Of a DNA stretch of 64,000 nt, positions 42,481 to 54,221 are shown in pieces (the first letter of the stretch is position 1; every line of letters begins with the position of its first letter). A program made the position numbers and the translations under genes. Source of the stretch: Yponomeuta sedellus (lineage: Eukaryota > Arthropoda > Insecta > Lepidoptera > Yponomeutidae); contig OW203745.1 of the NCBI GenBank assembly GCA_934045075.1, positions 13,302,184-13,366,183 of the forward strand. Reading direction: 5' to 3'. A model generated the notes under the pieces. That model was not told the DNA's origin. It searched no databases and worked only from the letters and a program-made list of their open reading frames with translations.

Positions 42481-42872
42481 TTCATAATATTTTCTATGTC
42501 AGATGGTTATTGCGTTAGAAAGGAATAGACCACGCAGAAGCGGAGCTGGCATAACTCGAATCCTCTGCAATCGGCGTTGACACTGCTTTACTGTTGTTCT
42601 AGGTATCGGAAATATGTCTCAGTCTGAGTGTCCTGAATTCCTTTGTAGGTCTGTGCTCCAGATACTTCAAATCGGGAAGATCGCTTCAGCAAGCTGAAAA
42701 TGCGATTGAGGGCTAAACTTCATTAACTTTTGCTTCATTTTCATGCTTTTTAAGCATGTTATTTGATTTTGACCGGATCAACTCACGACCGGTTTTTTGT
42801 CGGTAGGAATTTGGACGGACTCTTCCGACAAAAAACCTAGTAAGTTCATTTGGTCAAAACCAAATAACGTGT

Positions 42873-43105
42873 AGTACTTAGGGCCAACCCAATTCTTCCC
42901 GCGGTTGTCGTAAAAGGCGAATAAGGGACACAAACCGGGGGGTGGGCAGCAGCGCCCTCCGCAGTACAATTCCACCGAACTACGATCCCCAACCCGCATG
43001 CCCAGCGTGTGGATTATGGGCATTACCCCCCAGATAGCACAACGTGGCGCTCTTTAGGGGAGGGCTATGTCCAGAAGTGGACTAGTATAGCCTGACGACA
43101 ACGAC
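42873..43105 (+). mobile_element. SINE-like family C, near full length
   Basis: GCCAACCCAATTCTTCCCGC, GTCGTAAAAGGCGAATAAGG, AACCCGCATGCCCAGCGTG, GGGGAGGGCTATGTCCAGAA, ending ATAGCCTGACGACAACGAC. Confidence 0.83.
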
Positions 43106-43163
43106 TTAGGAAACTTTTACTTTTTAAGTTGCACCTTTATGCTTTACATAGAAGTGCACCTGG

Positions 43164-43798
43164 CGTAAAGTGGTTGTAATTACACCAATTTCAATATCGT
43201 AATGTATCTCATTACGTACTTGTGCGATAATGTAATGTAAAAGGCACGTGTTTTTTTTAAAATAAAGTTTTAAGATACTCCGTCTAAAAATGAACGATAC
43301 TTTTAAAAATCTTAGCAAAGAGGTTTTATGTCAAGAAAGTGGTCAATATTTTATGAATAAAATTAAGTTTGGGAAATAAAATATAACAAATAAACATTTA
43401 ATTCTTTAATTTAATTAATTTCGACAATAAATTACAAGATCTGTAACAAAAACACAAAAATATTAATTTACTTTATAATACTGGCTGTTTCTGTACCTTT
43501 GCCTAAAAAAAAAAGTTGATGCGCGCGCATCGCTTATTTGTGGACAAGTAAAAATAAATCCGCGCGCTTTTTCTTTTCGATGTATTGTTTTTATTTGAAA
43601 ATGTCGTCAAGTAGTGATGATAACAAAGTCAGAATTTTATTAATTTCCTCGTAAATATGTTATAAAACGTCGTATGACATACGTGCGCTTTGAAAATTAC
43701 ATCTGCTTCCTTATAGCCCTCGCCGATGGCTCGGGCTAGTAATATCGCCTCGGCTGTAATTTTCAACTTACCGCACTTATATCATAATGTACTATTAC
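43164..43798 (+). repeat. 640-bp interspersed repeat R1, copy 2
   Basis: Direct repeat of 16944-17587 with scattered substitutions and four small indels. The right half again holds the GTGCGCTTTGAAAATTAC / GTAATTTTCAACTTACCGC fold-back. Confidence 0.75.
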
Positions 43799-43957
43799 CG
43801 AAGACTTGGCTGTATGGGCATAGTTCCCTTTGCCTACCAGAATGGGTGAAGAAAAAAAAATATCTGCTTATATTCTTTTACGGTTGGCGCCATTTTCCAA
43901 ATAATTTTTCTTTATTAAATTGCTTATTTTTTTCCCAACTGTATTTAAAATAGTCGT

Positions 43958-44092
43958 TCAGTACACGTGCGGAACCGTCATTGCAACTTGTTCCGACTGT
44001 CAACCCTCGCCTTCGGCTACGCCTCGGCTCGGGTAGACATTTGTTGGAACTCTTTGCAATGACAGCCTTTCCGCATTTGTAATGAAATATAC
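43958..44092. repeat. Imperfect fold-back resembling the R1 right end
   Basis: ACACGTGCGGAACCGTCATTG and GCAATGACAGCCTTTCCGCA pair around a centre with CCTCGCCTTCGGCTACGCCT..CGGCTCGGG. The same CTCGCC..GGCTCGGG style occurs in R1 near 17505 and 43717, so this may be a related family. Confidence 0.55.
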
Positions 44093-44100
44093 TATTTCTT

Positions 44101-44352
44101 GCATTAACCCGTGCTTAGGACAATTTTAAAAACCTATTTAGAGGCTAATGTATAGGTAGGTACTTGGGGCTGCAAGTAATGCAAATTACTGCCTGTAAAT
44201 AATACAGAGAATATTGTAAAGACGTTCGAAATTTTGCTGATGCCGATACTTGGCCATTAGCTCAGTTGGGAGAGTCCTGGTACGGTTAGCCAGAGGTTGC
44301 GGGTTTGAATTCCGGCATGGGTGGAATTTTTAGCCCCTAAATAGGTTATTAA
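44101..44352. mobile_element. SINE family A with inverted 3' tip
   Basis: A minus-strand tip (GCATTAACCCGTGCTTAGGA to TATTTAGAGGCTAA) is fused at about 44148 to a plus-strand unit (AGGTAGGTACTTGGGGCTGC to CCCCTAAATAGGTTATTAAA). The fusion lies between the 3' tip and mid-leader. Flanking AT-rich sequence gives no convincing duplication. Confidence 0.82.
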
Positions 44353-44927
44353 AATATATTAGCGTACACCCCGAAGAGTCAGCAATTTTTTTCACACAAA
44401 ATACAATACATTCATTCGTATTTTGTGTACTACTGAATTTTACACCTAAATTTCTACAACGATTTTGGATTGGTGTAATTGATTGAAAACTCAATACAAT
44501 TCCAATGTCGTAGCTGCCTATTCGTATTCACGTAAATAATTTTCCAAGCGATACTTTTATCCGACAGCCGAAATTGCCGCCATTATCTTGAATATTATAT
44601 CTCCCATCAATCGTTGACAGTTTTATTTGAGGGCCCATTAGAGAGACAAAACGATTTTCGTGTCAACACTTCAACGCTATCAGATCACTCGTTAGATATA
44701 AGTGCTCGACACTTTATTTTACACGAGACTTCAAAACAAAACATAGCACACCCCGTACGCTTTTACTCTACAAAGGACGCCACTCTACAGGACTCCGGAT
44801 AAGATAAAACGGTTTTCAATGACGTCGTAGCGTTCGGATTACGTCCTAATTTTTTGAACAAGGTTGGTTGGGGGTTGGTTGGTTATGCTTGAGGTCCTAT
44901 ATTTTCTCCTCCTCCTTTAAAGGATAG

Positions 44928-45125
44928 ATAGAGAACACTAACCTTCGTGGCACATAAAAAAGGAAATTACACAGATAGATAGATAGATAGAGAACACTTA
45001 GAACAGTTAGAAAAATATTACAACCATGATTCTCATCCTAAAAGTACAGACGCCTTATCACTAAAAGTCATATCTTCTAGACAACCTTTGGATAAATTTT
45101 ACTAATACATTAGAGAAGGAAGTAT
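44928..45125 (-). mobile_element. Family J element with (GATA)n
   Basis: GATAGATAGAGAACACTAAC, AAAAGGAAATTACACAGATA then a second GATAGATAGATAGATAGAG, AAAGTACAGACGCCTTATCA, TCTAGACAACCTTTGGATAA, GAGAAGGAAGTA. The GATA tract occurs twice, so this is probably a tail-expanded copy or two tails. Confidence 0.72.
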
Positions 45126-45240
45126 ATAGATATTGGTACTCGTAAGAACAGAAAATAATAATTTCAGAAATATATTCACTAAACCAAAGCCGCGGCAGCT
45201 CTGGGCACGCATGGTAATTCGAGAGTTTGTTTCTTTGTAA

Positions 45241-45340
45241 TGTATGTATGTATGTATGTATGTATGTATGTATGTATGTATGTATGTATGGATGGATGGA
45301 TGGATGGATGGATGGATGGATGTATGTATGTATGTATGTA
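45241..45340. repeat. (TGTA)n/(TGGA)n microsatellite
   Basis: About 50 bp of TATG repeats, 30 bp of GATG repeats and about 20 bp of TATG repeats. It abuts the left end of the 45342-50153 element; similar GTATGTATGTATGT stands beyond the right end. Confidence 0.95.
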
Positions 45341-46299
45341 TCGACGGTTAAAAGGATATAGGGCATAAGCGACAAAAACCAAATTGTTCAGGAGCGCAAT
45401 TTAAAGTTTAAAATTTCAGAAAAAAAATCATATCTTTTTTATTTATTGTCATAACGTAAAGATGGAAACAGCTCTAAGCTCGAAGAAAATACGAGCATTA
45501 ATTGTCATTTTATTTTATTTGATTCGACGATGCCCTATGTAGTTCAATGTCGCTTAACTCAATCGAACATATTTTTTATTTAAGGTAATTCGGCATATGT
45601 CATATCTTCATATAAAAAAACGAAGAGTATAGAAGACTAAGCTACATTTGATTTCCATATACCAAGAGGTAATAGGGCATGAGTCACATGACTATTGAAT
45701 AACTAAAATAGGTAAAGAGGGATATATGACGTTTCACACCATTGTGACAAAAGGTAATGGAGCACAATTAACAGTGCTTAGTCAAAACATGGTGAGGATG
45801 TCAGACTTTAGTGACACCGTAAGTGGTTTGAAAAAAAGGTAACATGGTACTTCCACACGTCAAGATTTGTAGGCCAAGAGGAAAACAAGAACATCCAACA
45901 TGTGAAATTATCTGGGCAATCGGTAACGCGGATTAAACGTCACGTCCTAAAAATAATAGATTCACAACCAACATGTTTTTCCTTTGAAATGAGACATAAA
46001 GTAACTGCATACGTTAGATGATGTTAGTGTTATCATCATCGTTCTTATGTACCAGATTAGTAACCTACATTAGATACTATTTGGAGATAGTGATGATACT
46101 CGCGTCCGCAGGAATTGCCCTCTGAAACCCTGCACGTGCCTCCCGGGTAGTGCTAAACGAGTATTAACGCCGAGTATCGGGCGGCAGTTATGATAACCCG
46201 ACAACTGGCTTGCCAGAAGGCCCCACAGCCCTAGAGGACTTAATAACCTTTGTAAACGATGGAGCGAAAAGGATGGGGATACTACCGCTACTAATACTC

Positions 46300-49190
46300 C
46301 CAAGAAAACTATGAGCAGGATGAACAATAGTAAGGATTTGTCGGACCATCCGGTTGACGCCCGGCGCCAGGTTGGTTCCGGGTCACCTGGTGTGAAATAT
46401 GCTACCGGCCGCAAGAAGGTGACACAGCAAGCCCCTAGCGGAAATTGGGTTACTGCTGATCAAACTCTACTCCGTAACAAAAAGAGACAAATCCCGGACA
46501 CTCACCACGCTCTCACCATAGCCACTTGGAACGTTCGTGATCTCTCCAAACCAGGAGCAGCCGAAGTCGTGGAGAAGGAAATGGACAGGTATAATGTGGA
46601 TATTCTTGCTGTAAGTGAAACCCATATAAAAGACTCGGGACACTACACTACTCCATCTGGAAAATTGTTCATAGTGTCCGGATACGTCGACGTACGACCT
46701 CGTCGCCAAAACGCACAAAGACAAGATAATGGGATACGATTCCATCAATGACAGGATATTGAAAATCAGATTAGAAGCACATCCATACCCACTCAACCTA
46801 CTCGCCATCTATGCACCAACATCTGCATCCAGTGAAGAAGAAATGGCTGAGTTCTACGACCAACTAAACAAAGCAGTCCAAGATGTTCCTAAGAAAGAGC
46901 CATTATTAATACTGAGCGATTTTAATTCTAAAATAGGAAAAACTGAGGATGATTACCATCTCAGAAAGATTGTCGGCAGGTTTGGACTGGGAGTCAGAAA
47001 CAACCGTGCCAACATGCTTTTGGACTTTTGCATGGAGAACGACCTTTTGGTCATGAACACCTGGTTTCAACAACACCCAAGACGACTCTACACGTGGACG
47101 TCACCATGGTCTTCACAGGAACCAAATTGACTTCGTTCTAGTAAACCAAAGATGTAGCTCATCTATATCAGCAGCAAAGACGAGGCCAGGTGCAGACTGC
47201 GGCAGTGAACTTAGCTTCTGACTGCTAAGTTTAAAATACGTTTGAAGAAGTCAAAAATAGGTACCCTCAACAAACAACAAATGGTTAAGCAGAGGAAATC
47301 CTTAAAGGAACAGGACTTAAAATAAGCCGAAGAACGAAACCACTATGCGGAGCTACATAGCGTTGTCCAAAAACTTTGCAGGAAAGATCGAGAGGCCTAT
47401 ATCGACAGTATATGCTCCGAAATAGAAAAATGTTCGGAAAGGGCGCACTCCCGAGATATGATTCAAAAGGTAAACCTGCTCGCAAAGGAATTTAAACCAA
47501 AGCACTGGACCATTGAAAATGAAAAGAGGACGCCCTTATTGGATAAAGATGAGGTACTCGAAAGATGGAAGAGCTACTGTCGGCAGCTATACGGCGAAAA
47601 CAGCGATGAAAGAACTATGGAAATGGATTATTCGGAAAAGGAACCAGACATCCTCCTCGAGGCAGTAGAGGCAGCACTTCTCAAACTGAAATACAAGGCA
47701 TGTGGCAGCTATGGCCTAACCGCGCAAATCTAGGAAAATCTAATCTAATAAATATAGGAAGTGAAGGCATAGCAATCGTACATACCGTGTGTCAAAAAAT
47801 CTGGAGAACGGGTCAATGGTCAGCAAATTGGACCGAATCAATCGTAGTGCCTATACACAAGAAAGGCTCTACCCGTAAATGTGAGAATTACAGAACCATC
47901 TCTATCATCTCTCACGCGTGAAAAATCCTCTTACACGTCCTAAACCACCGGCTTGCACCCTACATCAATAGCCAAATACCGAAGGAACAAGCTGGATTTG
48001 TAAAAGGAAGAGGAACGAGGGAACAAATCTTGAACATTCGACAGCTGATCGAAAAATGCAGGGAACATAACATCACTATAGCCTTGTGTTTCATCGATTA
48101 TGCAAAAGCCTTTGACTGTATCAGCTGGAAGGCCATGTTCAGGGTTATGAAGGAGATGGGTATACCGGACCACCTTACCTTTCTCGTGCAGCAACTGTAC
48201 TCCAACGGTCAATCGAAAGTACGAATTGAGAACAGTCTTTCACACTGCTTCAAAGCAGAACGAGGAGTGCGCCAGGATGCATACTATCTCCCCAACTGTT
48301 CAACCTGATCGGGGAACATATAATGAGAAGGGTTTTGGATAATTTCGAGGGGGGCATTCGGATAGGTGGGCATCTTCTGAACAACCTTCACTTTGTCGAT
48401 GACACCACCGTCATAGGCGCCTCGAAAACAGAGCTGGCTGAGCTTCTAACGAGAGTGTATCCACTCTCTATATCACTATAAGTAAAGAATACGGACTTTA
48501 TATCAACAGAAGTAAGACCAAGTTGATGTTTATTGATAGATCGGGCACCTTGCAACGAACCAACGAGCTGCGAGACCTTGATGTTGTACACAAATTTGTA
48601 TACTTAGGCTCGCAAATAAGCAATGACGGAGACTGCGAATAAGAATTCGTCAGAAGATCCCAAATGGCTAAGTCAGCAGTGAAAAGGCTTGAGAAGATAT
48701 GGAAAAACAGAAGCATCAACCGCAAGACAAAGATAAAACTAATGTGAACCCTAATCTTCTCAATATTTCTGTATGCCTCGGAAACCTGGACATTAAAAGC
48801 CCGTATTCTGAAAAGAAGAAATGCTGGTGGAGAATACTCCGTATATCTTGGACCGAACGCCGCATAAACGTATCTATTCTAGAAGAAATTCACATAAAGA
48901 CGAGGCTCTCCACAATCTGCACCCAATGCATCCTGAAGTTCTTCGAATATACCGTCCGACGCGGGCCAGATAACCTGGAGTCTGTTATCAACACCGGTCG
49001 AGCGAGCGGGAAACGAAGCAGAGGACGACCACCAACGCGTTGGTCAGATATAATAACTAAAGCTTCGGTAAGGACCCTACAAGCAGCCATACATCTGGCG
49101 CGTAATATAATCCAATGGAGAGAGCTGGTGGCGGAATCTGCCCTTAGTTACGTCCCTCAGCCATGAGGAAACGACGAAGAAGAAGAAGGA
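46300..49190 (+). pseudogene. RTE-type LINE, endonuclease-reverse transcriptase relic
   Basis: Frames in order on the plus strand. 46311-46751: endonuclease start TIATWNVRDL and AVSETH. 46729-47130: YAPTS, LILSDFNSKIG, YTWTSP; then a frameshift before NQIDFVLVNQ. 47458-47921: WTIENEKRTPLLDKDEVLER-type linker, then RT motifs PIHKKGS and CENYRTIS. 48030-48308: FIDYAKAFD (motif A). Another shift: GCILSPQLFNL, then HFVDDTTVIG (motif C, normally F.DD). 48480-48780: YLGSQISNDG with stops. 48699-49166: C-terminal GRPPTRWSDIITKA. The 3' tip is GAAGAAGAAGAAGG. AP-endonuclease plus RT with this C-terminus fits RTE-like elements. At least four frameshifts and several stops: not functional. Confidence 0.88.
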
Positions 49191-49195
49191 GATAG

Positions 49196-49428
49196 TGAGA
49201 TAAAGAGGATGAAGAATGAGAGTGGAACATTCGGTAGGGGACGCCCTAGGCGCACATAAGTAGACCAAATTGGGGACGTGTTGGCAAAGGGCCGGATAAA
49301 AAGTACCCATAACCGGAGAGCGTGCATGCAACGACTTATGAATGTAGATGAAGCGAAAGAGGTGTGCAAAGATCGTGGCAAGTGGCAAGCCTTAGTCACT
49401 GTCTACCTCTCTGGGATACAGGCGTGAA
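49196..49428 (+). pseudogene. LINE C-terminal fragment (WFGHVER type)
   Basis: AAGAATGAGAGTGGAACATT (for the S..GK region), TGGCAAAGGGCCGGATAAAA, GCGTGCATGCAACGACTTAT, ATGAAGCGAAAGAGGTGTGC and TACCTCTCTGGGATACAGGC. It corresponds to 63433-63660 on the opposite strand. It directly follows the RTE relic and may be a separate insertion. Confidence 0.78.
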
Positions 49429-50153
49429 ATTACCGACTGATTTTGGGATAAATGACTCGCTAAATAGGTACTTGAGAACAACAGAGACCTGATTATGTGA
49501 TACAAATTGGCATACGCACCAATTCATAAAATATCCTTGTAAAGTAATACGGCGTAAGTAACAGAGTTGTATTATGTTGTAAATGGTAGTAGGGTATAAC
49601 CGACAGTTAAATAGTAAATAGGTTTTAGTAATTGCCTATAAGCGACAACTGTATGGCAAACTTGAGAATGGTAATAGGGTATAACCGACAGTTCAAAATT
49701 AATTAGGTTTAAGTAGTTGCCTATAAGCGACAGCTGTATTGTAAACTTGCAAATGGCAGTAAGGTATAACCAACGCTTAATGTTTTTGACGACAAAGGTA
49801 AAGAGACATTAGTTCCAACTTTAAAAATAGTTGCTTCTGGTAAAGAACCGTAAGCGCCCAGAAGCTCCACACCAGTAGGAAGTAAAAAGACATTACCGAC
49901 TAGAGGCCAAAGTTGATGCCATTTTTACAGGGATACAAGTGCCGTTAAGGAAAAAAGGACCTAAAAATAGGTCGGTAACACCAAAACGACATCTAAAAAC
50001 CCAGTTTTTTGCTTGGAGATAAGCGACATAAAAGTCATTGTAGGGCCGTGGGAGTAAGCGCATTCGACGCAGATTTTTTTTTCAAGTGAGATGGCATTCA
50101 AAGCTCAGTTTAGACAAAAATGTCGCTTACACCCTATATCCTTTTAACCGTCG

Positions 50154-50650
50154 GTATGTATGTATGTCTGAGTTTGCACAAAAAATGTTCTAATCTCATT
50201 GGACAGGCTATGTTAAAACTCTCCGAAAAATAATCTCAACCATTTCTATGGTATAAATACAATGTTACTCCAATCTAAGTTTGATGCAAGATTCCCATTA
50301 CACACTTAGAAAAATCGGTTTATAGTTTTGCGGTGTTTCAATAACAAGTTGAACACAAACCAAACGCCTAAAGGAATCCCTATTAAGTCTACCAAGCTGC
50401 AAGCCAACTAAAATACACCTTGTCTGCCTCTCCGAGTAGCAGAAGAGTTATTTCGACGCCGACAGAAATATCCAATTAAATTTTCACTCGAAAAAGGGAA
50501 GGCGCAAAATAAATTGCGAAAGAATAATACGATTCCGCCAATGGACGTAATTGAGAGAATTCGTTCGTTAACTCAGTCGAAACATACTTCCGGATCCGGG
50601 CGGCCCGATTGCGTGTCTTCGATGACAATGGCCATGGAATTTGAGGATTT
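50154..50650. other. No recognised family
   Basis: Moderately complex sequence between the 4.8-kb element and the TAGAA array. I see no frame with family resemblance. Confidence 0.4.
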
Positions 50651-50656
50651 TATGCT

Positions 50657-53415
50657 AGAATGGAATAGAATAGAATAGAATGGAATAGAATAGAATAGAA
50701 TAGAATAGAATAGAATAGAATAGAATAGAATAGAATAGAATAGAATAGAATAGAATAGAATAGAATAGAATAGAATAGAATAGAATAGAATAGAATAGAA
50801 TAGAATAGAATAGAATAGAATAGAATAGAATAGAATAGAATAGAATAGAATAGAATAGAATAGAATAGAATAGAATAGAATAGAATAGAATAGAATAGAA
50901 TAGAATAGAATAGAATAGAATAGAATAGAATAGAATAGAATAGAATAGAATAGAATAGAATAGAATAGAATAGAATAGAATAGAATAGAATAGAATAGAA
51001 TAGAATAGAATAGAATAGAATAGAATAGAATAGAATAGAATAGAATAGAATAGAATAGAATAGAATAGAATAGAATAGAATAGAATAGAATAGAATAGAA
51101 TAGAATAGAATAGAATAGAATAGAATAGAATAGAATAGAATAGAATAGAATAGAATAGAATAGAATAGAATAGAATAGAATAGAATAGAATAGAATAGAA
51201 TAGAATAGAATAGAATAGAATAGAATAGAATAGAATAGAATAGAATAGAATAGAATAGAATAGAATAGAATAGAATAGAATAGAATAGAATAGAATAGAA
51301 TAGAATAGAATAGAATAGAATAGAATAGAATAGAATAGAATAGAATAGAATAGAATAGAATAGAATAGAATAGAATAGAATAGAATAGAATAGAATAGAA
51401 TAGAATAGAATAGAATAGAATAGAATAGAATAGAATAGAATAGAATAGAATAGAATAGAATAGAATAGAATAGAATAGAATAGAATAGAATAGAATAGAA
51501 TAGAATAGAATAGAATAGAATAGAATAGAATAGAATAGAATAGAATAGAATAGAATAGAATAGAATAGAATAGAATAGAATAGAATAGAATAGAATAGAA
51601 TAGAATAGAATAGAATAGAATAGAATAGAATAGAATAGAATAGAATAGAATAGAATAGAATAGAATAGAATAGAATAGAATAGAATAGAATAGAATAGAA
51701 TAGAATAGAATAGAATAGAATAGAATAGAATAGAATAGAATAGAATAGAATAGAATAGAATAGAATAGAATAGAATAGAATAGAATAGAATAGAATAGAA
51801 TAGAATAGAATAGAATAGAATAGAATAGAATAGAATAGAATAGAATAGAATAGAATAGAATAGAATAGAATAGAATAGAATAGAATAGAATAGAATAGAA
51901 TAGAATAGAATAGAATAGAATAGAATAGAATAGAATAGAATAGAATAGAATAGAATAGAATAGAATAGAATAGAATAGAATAGAATAGAATAGAATAGAA
52001 TAGAATAGAATAGAATAGAATAGAATAGAATAGAATAGAATAGAATAGAATAGAATAGAATAGAATAGAATAGAATAGAATAGAATAGAATAGAATAGAA
52101 TAGAATAGAATAGAATAGAATAGAATAGAATAGAATAGAATAGAATAGAATAGAATAGAATAGAATAGAATAGAATAGAATAGAATAGAATAGAATAGAA
52201 TAGAATAGAATAGAATAGAATAGAATAGAATAGAATAGAATAGAATAGAATAGAATAGAATAGAATAGAATAGAATAGAATAGAATAGAATAGAATAGAA
52301 TAGAATAGAATAGAATAGAATAGAATAGAATAGAATAGAATAGAATAGAATAGAATAGAATAGAATAGAATAGAATAGAATAGAATAGAATAGAATAGAA
52401 TAGAATAGAATAGAATAGAATAGAATAGAATAGAATAGAATAGAATAGAATAGAATAGAATAGAATAGAATAGAATAGAATAGAATAGAATAGAATAGAA
52501 TAGAATAGAATAGAATAGAATAGAATAGAATAGAATAGAATAGAATAGAATAGAATAGAATAGAATAGAATAGAATAGAATAGAATAGAATAGAATAGAA
52601 TAGAATAGAATAGAATAGAATAGAATAGAATAGAATAGAATAGAATAGAATAGAATAGAATAGAATAGAATAGAATAGAATAGAATAGAATAGAATAGAA
52701 TAGAATAGAATAGAATAGAATAGAATAGAATAGAATAGAATAGAATAGAATAGAATAGAATAGAATAGAATAGAATAGAATAGAATAGAATAGAATAGAA
52801 TAGAATAGAATAGAATAGAATAGAATAGAATAGAATAGAATAGAATAGAATAGAATAGAATAGAATAGAATAGAATAGAATAGAATAGAATAGAATAGAA
52901 TAGAATAGAATAGAATAGAATAGAATAGAATAGAATAGAATAGAATAGAATAGAATAGAATAGAATAGAATAGAATAGAATAGAATAGAATAGAATAGAA
53001 TAGAATAGAATAGAATAGAATAGAATAGAATAGAATAGAATAGAATAGAATAGAATAGAATAGAATAGAATAGAATAGAATAGAATAGAATAGAATAGAA
53101 TAGAATAGAATAGAATAGAATAGAATAGAATAGAATAGAATAGAATAGAATAGAATAGAATAGAATAGAATAGAATAGAATAGAATAGAATAGAATAGAA
53201 TAGAATAGAATAGAATAGAATAGAATAGAATAGAATAGAATAGAATAGAATAGAATAGAATAGAATAGAATAGAATAGAATAGAATAGAATAGAATAGAA
53301 TAGAATAGAATAGAATAGAATAGAATAGAATAGAATAGAATAGAATAGAATAGAATAGAATAGAATAGAACAGAACAGGACAGAACAGAATAGAAAAGAG
53401 TAGAATAGAATAGAA
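50657..53415. repeat. (TAGAA)n array, ~2.75 kb
   Basis: Variants TGGAA occur only near the left edge (50661, 50681) and CAGAA, CAGGA, CAGAA, AAGAG only near the right edge (53371-53400). Between 50686 and 53370 every unit is TAGAA: 2,685 bp, 537 units. On the minus strand it gives an artefactual 926-residue FYSIL frame. Either a very recent expansion or an assembly product; arrays of this length and purity are prone to assembly error. Confidence 0.98.
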
Positions 53416-53639
53416 ACTTATTTCACACAAAACTTACCTATTTACTATATATCTTTCTATAACAGTTTATTTAATTTTTTTATATATTTACTTTTTATTT
53501 ATGAACAAACAAACGTACATTTTTAATTTATAATTCCTTGAACTCGGGTAAGCCTGTAATCCTTCAAAGTAATATTTGCTATTTTGGCTATACAGGACAT
53601 AAACATTGCTGTTAGGTCCTTTATCCTAAGTTACGGTAT

Positions 53640-53790
53640 AATCATTAGCCCACCTCTGCCCACAACTGGGTATAGGCTTTTCCCCAGTCACGCTATCTGT
53701 CGCAGACTCTCGCCATTTTATGACTGCTTAGTCATATCGTCCGACCATGGGGCTGTCGGTCTACCTACTGATCGCGACGGGGCCGGTCAG
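53640..53790 (-). mobile_element. LINE/SINE 3' tail of another family
   Basis: CCCACCTCTGCCCACAACTG..GTATAGGC is the complement of a LINE-type tail; read on the minus strand it gives CCTATACCCAGTTGTGGGCA, with a CCCA-GTTG-TGGG hairpin. The rest (CTGTCGCAGACTC, GACCATGGGGCTGTCGGTC) is unassigned. Confidence 0.5.
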
Positions 53791-54117
53791 TCCTAAGTTA
53801 TGTAATGAATGGAAATTAATAGTCATCGCTCTTGATAATCTAAGCGATAGGGATCGCAGTTATACAATAGCGCTATTAGGTCGTGTCTTTTCTTTTCGTA
53901 TCCCCGTTAATTAATAAGTCGTGCCAGCTTTGTGGAGATTTAGTGGTCTCTTTTGTGAAAGGAAAATTGTGCTTCTCTTTCTAACCCAAAAGAATTGCTG
54001 AAGAGAGAGTACTCTAGAATACAAAGCAAGTATATTTTTGCTGATCTTTTCCAAAGTTAATATAAGCGTATTTCATTTATTTTTTTTGTGGTTCTGGCGT
54101 AAGTCTATATCAATCGA

Positions 54118-54215
54118 TCAATCAGCTTGTACCTACTCGTCCACTGCTGAACATAGGCCCCGCCCAAGGCATGCCTTCCATCCTTCTGTCCTTGGCCATC
54201 CTCGTTCATCTTCTG
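54118..54215 (-). mobile_element. LINE 3' tail fragment
   Basis: CTCGTCCACTGCTGAACATA..GGCCCCGCCCAAGGCATGCC is the minus strand of a TTCAGCAGTGGAC-type tail. No coding portion is recognisable. Confidence 0.6.
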
Positions 54216-54221
54216 TAAGTA

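Larger units (their letters stand above)
45342..50153. mobile_element. Candidate 4.8-kb TIR element carrying a decayed LINE
   Basis: CGACGGTTAAAAGGATATAG (45342) and its exact complement at 50153 begin inverted ends matching for about 33 bp, through a TAAGCGACA motif with two mismatches. Inside the right end, TATAAGCGACA or TATAACCGACA recurs at about 49595, 49638, 49681, 49724 and 50020, and 49582-49835 is a tandem repeat of about 85 bp. Repeated subterminal motifs are typical of transposase binding sites. Both ends sit in TATG repeats (possible GTAT duplication). Left interior 45376-46080 has weaker relatives (AATAGGGCATGAGTCACA). No transposase frame seen; class unknown. Confidence 0.55.

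Noticed and set aside
45241..45340. Telomeric repeat
   Set aside because: The units are TATG and GATG; no TTAGG array (the usual lepidopteran telomere unit) is present in the window.
45061..45382. Frames rich in YIHT and SIHP
   Set aside because: Translation of the TGTA/TGGA microsatellite.
46300..49190. Functional endonuclease-reverse transcriptase
   Set aside because: At least four frameshifts and several stop codons separate the motifs, and motif C reads FVDD inside a broken frame.
50650..53430. 926-residue open frame on the minus strand (repeated FYSIL)
   Set aside because: It is the TAGAA pentanucleotide read in all frames; there is no stop in the complement and no other sequence content.
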